Part shown: piece by piece, positions 1-7,696 of the stretch
How the letters are laid out: the number at the start of each line of letters is the position of its first letter
How positions within the stretch are numbered: position 1 is the stretch's first letter
The notes under the pieces: model-generated
Database searches by the model: none
What the model was told of the DNA's origin: nothing
What the model saw: only the letters and a program-made list of their open reading frames with translations
Assembly (NCBI GenBank): GCA_937899725.1
Contig: CALCCA010000057.1
Span: forward strand, 1-43,370
Reading direction: 5' to 3'
DNA from: an uncultured Halomicronema sp.
Lineage (GTDB): Bacteria; Cyanobacteriota; Cyanobacteriia; Phormidesmidales; Phormidesmidaceae
Length of the DNA stretch: 43,370 nt
Position numbers and translations under genes: made by a program

Positions 1-905
1 CCTCCAGGGCAGCTTCTGGCGTTAGCTGCACCGCTGCCTGCTCATAATCAGCGCCCTTCAGCATGACTTCGGTAATTAAGCCATATGCTTCGACCCAAGC
101 CGCTTGCGTATCCGGCGTCCAGTCATTTCCGAGGTATTGGCCAAAGGTTTTGAGCAGCGAATTGCCCACCAGCGGATAGTGCTCGGGCAAGGCCCCATAC
201 TTGACGTGACGCGCGCCCAGCCCTTCCAGAGCACCGGTCAACGCCCCAGGGTTGCGCAGGTTTTCAACCACGAAAACCAAAGACTTCAGCAGCTTGCTAC
301 CTTGCTCTTTCATATTGGAATGGGCAAACAAAGGCTTGGCGGCGGGGTAATCAGTGAACAAATTTTCGTAAAAGCTACTGACAAATGCGTCGGCCTGCGG
401 CCCGACTTTCGCAAAGCTCTCCTCTAGCAGCTTGACCTTGAGCCCAGTCGCCTCATCTACCTCCGGCTCGGGAGTCTCTAGCTGCACCTGAGCCTGCTCA
501 TAATCAGCGCCTTCGAGCATGACTTCAGTGATCACACCATAGGCCTCGACCCAGGCTTGCTGAGTTTCGGGTGTCCAATCATCACCCAAGTACTGGCCAA
601 AGGTTTTGAGTAGCGAATTACCCACTAGCGGGTAATGCTCGGGTAAGGCACCGTACTTGACGTGACGCGCGCCAAGACCCTGTAGGGCCTCGGTCAGCGC
701 CCCCGGCTGCCGCAGATTTTCGACGACAAACACCAGTGAAGTCAGCAGCATATGGCCCTGAGACTTCATGTTGACGTGGGCGAACAGGGGCTGGGCGGCT
801 GGGTAATCCGTAAACAGATTCTCGTAGAAGCTCCCGACGAACTCATCGGCCCGAGGCTTGACCTTTTCGAAACTGCCTTCCAAAAGCTCGACCTTTAATC
901 CTGCT
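1..905 (-). repeat. Tandem duplication of the globin-domain coding unit, period about 456 bp
   Basis: The segment encoding the first globin (about 446-905) is repeated at about 1-445. Long stretches match almost base for base, for example the block around 590-670 against 134-214. The offset is 456 bp, an exact multiple of three, so the duplication keeps the frame. The left copy may be incomplete at the window edge. Confidence 0.8.
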
Positions 906-937
906 TCCTGCGAAGAGGATGGTGAACTAGCATCCAT
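1..937 (-). CDS. Tandem globin-domain protein (partial, C-terminus off the left edge)
   Basis: Reading the minus strand from the ATG at 937 gives an uninterrupted frame of about 312 residues to the window edge. It holds two bacterial-type globin domains with a period of 152 residues, starting near residues 13 and 165. Each has a FYENLF helix B whose Tyr should be TyrB10, a Gln before the E helix (KSQG, KEQG) that aligns with GlnE7 of Vitreoscilla globin, and the F-helix motif GLGARHVKYG, whose His should be the proximal heme ligand, followed by PEHYPLVG. The reading after the second domain (VQLTPEAALE) resembles the linker after the first, so a third globin or an effector may follow outside the window. 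TyrB10/GlnE7 globins bind O2 and NO; sensing or NO detoxification is inference. The two copies are also very similar as DNA, which suggests recent duplication or conversion. Confidence 0.88.
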   Translation of the reverse strand, partial: MDASSPSSSQEAGLKVELLEGSFEKVKPRADEFVGSFYENLFTDYPAAQPLFAHVNMKSQGHMLLTSLVFVVENLRQPGALTEALQGLGARHVKYGALPEHYPLVGNSLLKTFGQYLGDDWTPETQQAWVEAYGVITEVMLEGADYEQAQVQLETPEPEVDEATGLKVKLLEESFAKVGPQADAFVSSFYENLFTDYPAAKPLFAHSNMKEQGSKLLKSLVFVVENLRNPGALTGALEGLGARHVKYGALPEHYPLVGNSLLKTFGQYLGNDWTPDTQAAWVEAYGLITEVMLKGADYEQAAVQLTPEAALE

Positions 938-1618
938 GATGCGCTCCAAAAAAACGACTCAATTTAGATTTACGATGACCACCCAAAAAGCAATCAGTCA
1001 GGTGATAAAAACCTCCAGTCAACCAAGCAAAAATCCTAGCCTTCTGTCAAAATCGCCTTTGCCGAAGTGAAGAGCAAAGTGCCCCCGACCCGGCTAAGCA
1101 CAATGGCTCAACAAAAACTCAAAATAAACTTGATTAGCTAGGAATGACCCCACGACCGCTAGAAAAAATGACTTGTATTCAGTCATCAAGTCAAGCGAAA
1201 AATCACGCGATTCGTTTGGATGCTCAGACAGTAGTGGAAAAAAAAGATGATTTTTTGTAGTCAGAATAACCAAATCAAAATTTCATATGTTTTTGCTGCA
1301 TGGGTTTAATGCGAAAACCGGATATTGTCGCAAATCGCTGCAGAAAGGTGCTTTGGGCCGCGATTTTTCTGGCAAATCAGTCCGAGTGGACTTGTTTTGA
1401 GGAATAAAGTCTTTTCTGGCTCTCCGGGCGTCGAGAATTTGGACCCTCTCTGAGGTTGCTCGAATCCACTGCCTTGAGTTATGGGATACCTGCATCATTG
1501 TTATTCAAAACCTGCATAAAGATACTGGTTCGGTAGTTGCCAATACAGAAATCAAGGCTTGCTTTGGTAACTCTACAATTGAGTTCTTTTAGTCTTTGTC
1601 TAGCGTTTTTGAGAGACT
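938..1618. other. Intergenic region between divergent genes (681 bp)
   Basis: This AT-richer stretch separates the minus-strand globin gene from the plus-strand ResB-like gene, so it should hold promoters for both. I found no convincing gene, tRNA or strong hairpin in it. The short open frames lack recognisable sequence. A GAGAG run a few bases before the ATG at 1619 is a weak ribosome binding site for the plus-strand gene. Confidence 0.5.
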
Positions 1619-3412
1619 ATGCCACCTAAAATTGTCCGTTTCTTGGGATCTATTCGATTGGCAGTGCCGCTGCTAATTGCGATCGCGGTTGTACTCATTG
1701 GCGCAACTTTTTATGAATCAGAAGTGGGGTCATTGACCGTACAAATGCAGATTTATAAGAGTCCTTGGTTTGGGGCAATGATGTTTTTGTTGGCGGTCAA
1801 CTTAGGCATTTCTACTCTGAGTCGCTGGCCGTGGAAAGGGCCTCGAAAAGTGGGCTTTGCGCTGACCCATTGGGGCTTGGTCGTGATTATTGCGGGCTCG
1901 GCAGCGGTGATTCACCTGAGCACGGAGGGGATGCTGCTGGTGCGTACGGATGCTGGGCCAGGGCAGCAGATTCGCGTGCAGGGTGATCTGCTAGAGGTCG
2001 TTGCCCCTGACCAGTCGCGCCAGCAAACGGACATCTTCATAAAACCTGACGGGACGGTGCATCCTCAGCAGTTCGCTGGGCTGCAGCTGCTGGGCTACAG
2101 CGAACGCACGATGAAAACAGTACAGTTCACCGATAACGGCCAGGTGGATAATGTCGCCGTCAACCTAGAGCTTCACAGCGACCGCATGGGGCAAACGCTT
2201 GCCCGCTGGCTCGCTGTCGCGCCCGCTGGCTACAGCCAGATGGATGTCGGCCCCGCTCATTTAGAAATTATGCAGGCGGCAGACGCGGCGGAGCAGCGAC
2301 AGCTCTTGAGCCCGCCCGCCCCGCCGCAAAGTCAATTAGGCCAACTGCAGGTCGGCGATCGCACCTTTGAGGTCGCCGATATTGTGGGGCAACCACAACC
2401 ACTGCGCTCCGGCGTCACCCTGGAAGTGGTGCAGGTTTGGCCTGACTTTCGCCTCGATCAAGCAGGGCTACCAGGTTCAGCTTCTGAAGCGTTTCGCAAT
2501 CCCGCCCTGCAGGTGAAGCTGTCGCGCGGGGATCAGCAGGCGCAATGGTTTGTCTTTGGCAAAGCCGGATTCGAGCCGGTGCGATCGGGCGATGCGATTG
2601 ACTTGGCGATCGCCTATGACGCGCCGGCACTGCGCCCCACTGATTATTTTCGAGTGGTGGTAACGCCGGATCAGCAGCTATTTTATGCCGCGGCATTTTC
2701 TAAAGGGTTTGCCACCGGCGAGCTGTTGCCTGGTCAAGCGGTGATGCCGGGCTGGGCTGATTTTAAAATTTCGCTGACTGAGCAGTTAACCCATGCCCAA
2801 GTGCAGCGGCAAATTGTGCCGCTGATGCCGGTGGCGCCAGGCACGCTGGCCAACGAGGGAGCGCCCGCCCTGCATGTGGCGACCGCCGCTGGGCAAGATT
2901 TTTGGTTGCCTTGGGGGGAGCCCACGAGTTTGGCCACGGCTGACGGTAACTATTTTGCGGCGTTTAGCCCCAAGCTGCTGACGCTGCCGTTTTACGTCAA
3001 GCTCGACGACTTTATTGTGGAACGCAATGAGGGCAGTGAATCTGTGGCCATGTGGACAAGTCAGGTGACGCTGTTTGATCCCCAAACTGATACGGCCACC
3101 CGGCGCCGGGTTTGGATGAATCATCCCACCTGGTTTCGTGGTTGGAAGCTGGCTCAAGCTTCTTGGAACCCTGGCGACCTGGCCCAGTCAACGCTGCAGC
3201 TTAAGCGCGAGCCCTGGTGGGTCACGGGCCTCACCTGGACGGGGTCGATGTTGATTGTGTTGGGCATTGGCGTCATGTTTTACGGCCCGGCGATCGCCAA
3301 GCGTTGGCGTCGGTGGACGAAGACGGCGACCCCTGAGCCGTCACCCGAGACCGCCTTACCCGAAACCGAGCCCGCGACGACGATCCCGATTCTGGCCGTG
3401 TTTGGTAAATAG
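1619..3412 (+). CDS. ResB/CcsB-like cytochrome c biogenesis protein
   Basis: A 597-residue membrane protein. Three N-terminal membrane segments (about 13-31, 50-67, 79-100) are followed by a large extracytoplasmic domain and a last membrane segment at about 535-556, the layout of the ResB/CcsB subunit of System II heme-to-cytochrome c ligation. The third segment carries His84 in ALTHWGL, which matches the conserved transmembrane His of the family. The end of the soluble domain has NHPTWFRGWKLAQASW, a typical ResB signature. It differs from the roughly 450-residue Ccs1 that I know from cyanobacteria, and its layout recalls the CcsB half of CcsBA fusions in Bacteroidetes and epsilonproteobacteria. 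It lies directly upstream of a CcsA-like gene, so the two probably form a complex. The start is an ATG behind a weak GAGAG. Confidence 0.82.
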   Translation: MPPKIVRFLGSIRLAVPLLIAIAVVLIGATFYESEVGSLTVQMQIYKSPWFGAMMFLLAVNLGISTLSRWPWKGPRKVGFALTHWGLVVIIAGSAAVIHLSTEGMLLVRTDAGPGQQIRVQGDLLEVVAPDQSRQQTDIFIKPDGTVHPQQFAGLQLLGYSERTMKTVQFTDNGQVDNVAVNLELHSDRMGQTLARWLAVAPAGYSQMDVGPAHLEIMQAADAAEQRQLLSPPAPPQSQLGQLQVGDRTFEVADIVGQPQPLRSGVTLEVVQVWPDFRLDQAGLPGSASEAFRNPALQVKLSRGDQQAQWFVFGKAGFEPVRSGDAIDLAIAYDAPALRPTDYFRVVVTPDQQLFYAAAFSKGFATGELLPGQAVMPGWADFKISLTEQLTHAQVQRQIVPLMPVAPGTLANEGAPALHVATAAGQDFWLPWGEPTSLATADGNYFAAFSPKLLTLPFYVKLDDFIVERNEGSESVAMWTSQVTLFDPQTDTATRRRVWMNHPTWFRGWKLAQASWNPGDLAQSTLQLKREPWWVTGLTWTGSMLIVLGIGVMFYGPAIAKRWRRWTKTATPEPSPETALPETEPATTIPILAVFGK

Positions 3413-3413
3413 T

Positions 3414-3454
3414 CCTGACAGTGAGCCGCCTCCATGGGCCGGTGCGCTGTCAGG
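3414..3454 (+). other. Weak inverted repeat after the ResB-like gene
   Basis: CCTGACAG at 3414-3421 can pair with CTGTCAGG at 3447-3454 across a 25-base loop, starting just after the stop codon. There is no T-tract. It may be a weak attenuator between the ResB-like and CcsA-like genes, or have no function. Confidence 0.25.
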
Positions 3455-3624
3455 GGCATTGCCGGTAGGATGCGAAACGCCACCGGCTCGTTCTGATTCT
3501 CTGTAACAAGCCCAGAATTCTGATTCCTCTGGCTTGCCCAGATGGTAGGAGCAACCCCGAATACTGAGCGGGGAGCACTCTCGTTCTGACTTTAATTTGC
3601 TGTTTTTAGACGGTCACCTCACCG

Positions 3625-5316
3625 ATGAAACTCATTACTTTTTTGATTGGATTGGTTTTGGGAGGGCTATTGCTGATAGTGCCCCTGAATCAATCGTCGC
3701 CGGATGGTCTAGAGTCGTTGCGATCGCTGGCGGTGCAGCTAGACGGTCGGAAAAAGCCGCTAGATACTGTGGCCCAAGAAACCGTGGCGAAAATTCACGG
3801 TTCCACTACCTACCGGTTTGCCGAGGGCGATCGCGCTGACGCCCTCAGCACCTATCTAACGATGTGGTTCAACACTCGCAACTGGAACGAAGAGCCCTTT
3901 GTGCTGGTGAGCTATCGTCCGTTAAAAGCAGCAGTGGGTCTCGATGTTGACCGCAAGCAGTTCACCTTTCGTGAGCTGATGAGCAACTCCGAGTTGGGGG
4001 CGTTAGTCGGGCAAGCCCATGAGAAAGAGTTAAATGAGGTCGAACTCAGCCGCAACGAAACCGAAGCGCTGACCGTCGAATCGCGGCTCAATTTGCTGTT
4101 CCAAGCGGTTGGTGACAACAACCTGCCGATTGTGCCCCATCCTGATGACATCAAGGGCAAATGGGCCGGACTTAACGAGGCAACTGCGCTCTATGCGCCG
4201 GAAACGGCTGCCCCGCTGATGGCCAATTTTGCCATGATGCAGCAGACGGTGCTGCAGGGCGGCACCACCCATCTATCCATGATCGCGTCGCTGGCTGATG
4301 AGCTGCGATCAGCCCTGCAGCAGTTGAGTCCCAAGATCTATCCGGCTGCAGCAGGACTCAATCGCGAAGTGCATTTCAATCACTTTCATCCCTTTGCTAA
4401 GGCGTGGTGGCTGTATGCGATCGCCTTTATCGCCATGCTACTGAGCCAGTGGATTAAGCGGGATCACCTGTATTGGGCTGCGATGGGGCTGTTTACCACC
4501 GGCCTGGCCGTGCAAAGCTATGGCTTTTGGCTGCGGATGCAAATTGCCGATCGCCCGCCCGTGACCAACATGTACGAGTCGGTGGTGTGGGTCGGGTTTG
4601 GCATCGCCGCGATCGCCTTTCTGCTAGAGCTGCTCTCGCGCAACCGCTACTACGTGCTCGCGGCGGCCCCCCTGGCGGTCGTCTGTTTGGTGTTGGCCGA
4701 TAGTTTGCCAGCGGTACTGGATCCGAGTATTGCGCCGCTGGTGCCCGTGCTGCGAGACAATTTTTGGCTCAGTATCCACGTCCCCACCATTACTTTGAGC
4801 TATGCCAGTTTTGCCCTCGCCCTGGGGATCGGTCATGTGGCGCTCTTTAATTATCTGTTGACGCCGCAAGCGAGCCAGCGGCTGAAGCTACTGTCGCAGC
4901 TCAACTATCGGGTTTTGCAGGTCGGCGTTTTGTTACTCACAACGGGCATCATTCTCGGCGGTATTTGGGCGCACTTTTCTTGGGGCCGCTTTTGGGGTTG
5001 GGATCCCAAGGAAACCTGGGCGCTGATTGCCTTGCTCTGCTACCTCGCCCCGCTGCATGGTCGTCTGGTGGGCTGGATTGGTGACTTTGGCGTTCATATC
5101 GCCAGCATCGTTTCGTTTAATGCGGTGCTGATGGCCTGGTATGGCGTCAACTTTGTCTTGGGCACCGGCCTCCACAGCTATGGGTTTGGCAGCGGTGGCT
5201 CTGATCTGCTGATTGCCAGCGTGGTCGGGCTCGATCTACTACTGGTGCTGACTACAGTGGCTCGCCACTCCGGTTGGCTCAAGCGTCAGGCGCTGACGCC
5301 GGCTGATAACCTTTAG
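3625..5316 (+). CDS. CcsA/ResC-like cytochrome c biogenesis protein (heme handling)
   Basis: A 563-residue polytopic membrane protein of the heme-handling family. The tryptophan-rich WWD motif is WGRFWGWDPKETWA at residues 453-466. It is flanked by His385 (SIHV) and His517 (GLHSYGF), which fit the two periplasmic heme-ligand histidines. The N-terminus has a membrane anchor (3-21) followed by DGRKKPLDTVAQE (40-52), which resembles the GRxKPLD segment found in CcsBA fusion proteins of Bacteroidetes and epsilonproteobacteria and is absent from the usual short CcsA. With the ResB-like gene 212 bp upstream it looks like a split CcsBA that exports heme and attaches it to apocytochromes outside the cytoplasmic or thylakoid membrane. 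The start ATG lacks a strong Shine-Dalgarno. Confidence 0.85.
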   Translation: MKLITFLIGLVLGGLLLIVPLNQSSPDGLESLRSLAVQLDGRKKPLDTVAQETVAKIHGSTTYRFAEGDRADALSTYLTMWFNTRNWNEEPFVLVSYRPLKAAVGLDVDRKQFTFRELMSNSELGALVGQAHEKELNEVELSRNETEALTVESRLNLLFQAVGDNNLPIVPHPDDIKGKWAGLNEATALYAPETAAPLMANFAMMQQTVLQGGTTHLSMIASLADELRSALQQLSPKIYPAAAGLNREVHFNHFHPFAKAWWLYAIAFIAMLLSQWIKRDHLYWAAMGLFTTGLAVQSYGFWLRMQIADRPPVTNMYESVVWVGFGIAAIAFLLELLSRNRYYVLAAAPLAVVCLVLADSLPAVLDPSIAPLVPVLRDNFWLSIHVPTITLSYASFALALGIGHVALFNYLLTPQASQRLKLLSQLNYRVLQVGVLLLTTGIILGGIWAHFSWGRFWGWDPKETWALIALLCYLAPLHGRLVGWIGDFGVHIASIVSFNAVLMAWYGVNFVLGTGLHSYGFGSGGSDLLIASVVGLDLLLVLTTVARHSGWLKRQALTPADNL

Positions 5317-5492
5317 GGGCTCAGGGCGCAGCGGTTTAACGTTCTATCCAGCCGCCGCGTTCCGGTTTTCGGGCAGCCCCGTGACCTCTGGAAAGCCGGA
5401 GCACTAGTCTTAGTCGTACTGTACTGCGGGATCATTCTCTGCTCTGGCGTTGAGCCCTCTAAAATCTCATTGTTGAAAGGAGACTGCTTGCG

Positions 5493-5948
5493 ATGAATCG
5501 ACGTGAATTTATGAATCTCATGGGGATCGGTGTCCTAGCGACCTCCCTACCAGTGGCACTGGCGGCCTGCCAGTCAGAGACGGCAGCGCCCGACGCGGCC
5601 CCCGAAGATGATGCCGTTGCGATCGACTCCACCCCCCGAGAAGATGGATTTGCCGCTATGGCCACTGTGGGTGAGCTAGATGAAGCCGGATTTGTCTCAG
5701 ACAAGAACTTTCAAGGCACCCAGCTCGTGGTCGTTCGCGATCCCGCCGATGATGCCGCCCTCATCGCCGTCAACTCGCTGTGCACTCACCAGGGCTGCAG
5801 CGTTGCCTGGGAAGAGGGCGCTTTTGCTTGTCCCTGCCATGGTTCGTCGTTTAACCCTGACGGTACCGTCGCCTCTGGGCCAGCCCCCACGGCTCTGGAA
5901 ACCTATGAAGCAAAAATTGAAGATGATCTAGTGTTGGTCAAAGTCTGA
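5493..5948 (+). CDS. Rieske [2Fe-2S] lipoprotein with Tat-like signal
   Basis: A 151-residue protein. The N-terminus has RREFM followed by a hydrophobic stretch and LAAC with Cys26, which combines a twin-arginine-like signal with a lipobox. The protein should therefore be exported folded and lipid-anchored. The Rieske cluster ligands are complete: CTHQGC at 97-102 and CPCHGSS at 113-119, giving Cys97, His99, Cys113 and His116, plus Cys102/Cys115 for the usual disulfide. It is shorter than the cytochrome b6f Rieske PetC and lacks that protein's N-terminal transmembrane architecture, so it is more likely an accessory electron carrier. A strong GAAAGGAG precedes the ATG. Its position after the ResB/CcsA pair suggests a shared redox system, but no cytochrome gene lies nearby to name the partner. 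Confidence 0.85.
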   Translation: MNRREFMNLMGIGVLATSLPVALAACQSETAAPDAAPEDDAVAIDSTPREDGFAAMATVGELDEAGFVSDKNFQGTQLVVVRDPADDAALIAVNSLCTHQGCSVAWEEGAFACPCHGSSFNPDGTVASGPAPTALETYEAKIEDDLVLVKV

Positions 5949-5956
5949 TCTGATCG

Positions 5957-5993
5957 CTGGCTGTCAGCGGCGTCCGCCACCGCTGACAGCCAG
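5957..5993 (+). terminator. Hairpin just after the Rieske gene
   Basis: A perfect 14-bp stem (5957-5970 with 5980-5993) around a 9-base loop begins 8 bases after the TGA. There is no T-tract. It probably stabilises or terminates the ResB-CcsA-Rieske transcript. Confidence 0.6.
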
Positions 5994-6131
5994 TCGGTAC
6001 CGCTGAATCAGGGGTGATGGAGCCATGCGGCAAGCACGAGCTCATGCCCTCCAACCGGTTGAGGTGTCTTTTACACCAGAGATTGACCCAGCGGGCTGGG
6101 GGGTAACGCTGATCTGACGTCTCTTCAATAA

Positions 6132-6186
6132 CCCCTTAGCAAACGAGCCCAGAAACATCCGAGTTCTGGGCTCGTTTGCTAAGGGG
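6132..6186. terminator. Strong 23-bp inverted repeat between convergent genes
   Basis: Bases 6132-6154 and 6164-6186 are perfect reverse complements with a 9-base loop. The site lies between the plus-strand Rieske gene and the minus-strand lipoprotein gene. On the minus strand the stem is followed by TTATT. A bidirectional transcription stop is the simplest reading. Confidence 0.7.
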
Positions 6187-6223
6187 AAACGTCCCGACCG
6201 GATATGAGCTGCCAGCGTGGGGA

Positions 6224-6886
6224 TCACCAGTCACCGGAGGCCACAGCCACCTGACTGCCATCGCTTTCAATCACCACTAATGGCAAGGTTTCGCCTGTTT
6301 CCACCCGGTCAAACTGCACAAATTGGAGGCCCGTCGTCGTCGTCTCAACCGTGATCTGATAAGCGTCGTCGGCCCAGGTAATGTCAACTACTTGGTGCCC
6401 AATCAGCCAGACTTCTGCCAGTTCGCCCTGATTGATGGCCTCTGGGCGATCGCCTTCATAGCAGCCTGACATCGCCTCAATGCCGGTCCACACGCCGCTG
6501 AGGTAAACCGGTTCAGTGCGAGCACTCAACCCATAGGTCGTGAAAGAAATTACCGATTGCTGCCAGAACTTGTCAAATAGGCCTTTGAGGGGTTCGGCGG
6601 CAATCGCGTCACCATAGCGGGGCTGCTGAGTCAATTCAGCAGTTTGCTCAGCCAGACTCAATCGCTCCCAGTCGGGCAGCTCGCCACAGACGGCAAACTC
6701 AATCGACTGGGGAGGCTGCTCGGCGATCGCGGTTTCAGTGCCCTCTGACTGCACCACCGGCATCACGGTTGAATCTGGTGACTGAGACAGCGATAACTGA
6801 GACCCTGCCGGGCATCCGAATAGACCCAACGTGCCCAGGCTCAAGGCGCCTAAACCTAACTTCTGCCAGGAAATTCTTTTCCACAT
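6224..6886 (-). CDS. Predicted lipoprotein of unknown function
   Basis: I chose the ATG at 6886, giving 220 residues, because it starts a textbook lipoprotein signal: MWKRISWQK, a hydrophobic run, then LFGC with Cys25. A GAGGG lies about 10 bases upstream. The open frame extends further upstream to 7102, but that extension reads unlike a protein N-terminus. The mature part has two Cys (FAVCGELPDW and MSGCYEGD) and ends in a beta-rich section. I recognise no family. It is probably a membrane-anchored protein on the outer face of the cytoplasmic or outer membrane. It faces the Rieske operon across a shared terminator and shows no operon partner. Confidence 0.65.
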   Translation of the reverse strand: MWKRISWQKLGLGALSLGTLGLFGCPAGSQLSLSQSPDSTVMPVVQSEGTETAIAEQPPQSIEFAVCGELPDWERLSLAEQTAELTQQPRYGDAIAAEPLKGLFDKFWQQSVISFTTYGLSARTEPVYLSGVWTGIEAMSGCYEGDRPEAINQGELAEVWLIGHQVVDITWADDAYQITVETTTTGLQFVQFDRVETGETLPLVVIESDGSQVAVASGDW

Positions 6887-7696
6887 CTGGCTTGAACCCT
6901 CGTCCAATGACGGTAACGATGCTGATGAGTTTGGGCGGGCAACGGTCAGTCCCTCGTTCGGACTGGCCATTGTTGCGCATAGCGGTCTCATTGCCTCAAC
7001 TCTGGCCTTAGAAACTGATCCCAGCAGAATTGTTCCTGCTAGCTCAATCGCTAGGGCTGTGAGCCCTAGGTCGCTAAGTATCAGGCCATGATCCCGGCTC
7101 AAATCGCCTTTGATCAGGCGCTCTGCTCAACGACTAGAAGGGTAATCCGGCGGGTCAAACTTTGGCGGCTGCCCGATTTTTTCGGCGGATCACCTAAACA
7201 TGGTTGAGCCCACCTAAAGCAGATATCAGTGACTTCTTGGATGACGCGGCTTGTTGAGTAAGACCAATACCAGCTGGTATTGATGTGACCTCTTGAGACG
7301 GGGGCCATCGCTCTCATCCGAAACTCAGTTACTTGCTGGCTCTAGCCAGGGCGAGTGACAGTGGTATCGGCGTTTGAAGAGAGCAGACTTGAGAAGCCAG
7401 AATCCTTTAGGTGGTGAGTATTTTGGCAACTTGCTTTGTTTCTACATTTAGCATAGCGAAGCATCCGGAATGGATGTCTCACTTTACAAAAACTTGAGAA
7501 AGTTTGGCCCACTATCGTCGCCTAGTTAACCAATTTGGGCGGGGAATATCAAAACTATCCAATGGCAGCCAGGTTTAACCTGAATTCGTTGATTAAGGGC
7601 CTGGGTGAGCCCGCGCTCCAGAATGGCATCAGCCTTTAGGCGGGGCTCAAACTACAGCTGGTCTCGAACCGCCCCGTCAGGTTTTGCTTCCGCTGT
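6887..7696. other. Intergenic region (810 bp) upstream of the lipoprotein gene
   Basis: No convincing gene is seen here. It should contain the promoter of the minus-strand lipoprotein gene and the 3' end of the nnr transcript. Its most visible element is the 18-bp perfect palindrome at 7265-7282. A weak GGGGC/GCCCC pairing lies at about 7641-7676. Confidence 0.5.
7265..7282. promoter_or_regulatory. 18-bp perfect palindrome, possible operator
   Basis: CAATACCAGCTGGTATTG reads the same on both strands. It sits about 380 bp upstream of the lipoprotein start, in sequence without genes. Such a dyad without a loop is typical of a site for a dimeric regulator, but no known consensus is matched. Confidence 0.3.

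Noticed and set aside
1283-1498. 71-residue minus-strand frame in the globin/ResB intergenic region
   Set aside because: It has no ribosome site and no recognised sequence; the region is better read as promoter DNA.
6887-7102. 72-residue upstream extension of the lipoprotein gene
   Set aside because: It would bury the lipoprotein signal inside the protein and reads unlike coding sequence.
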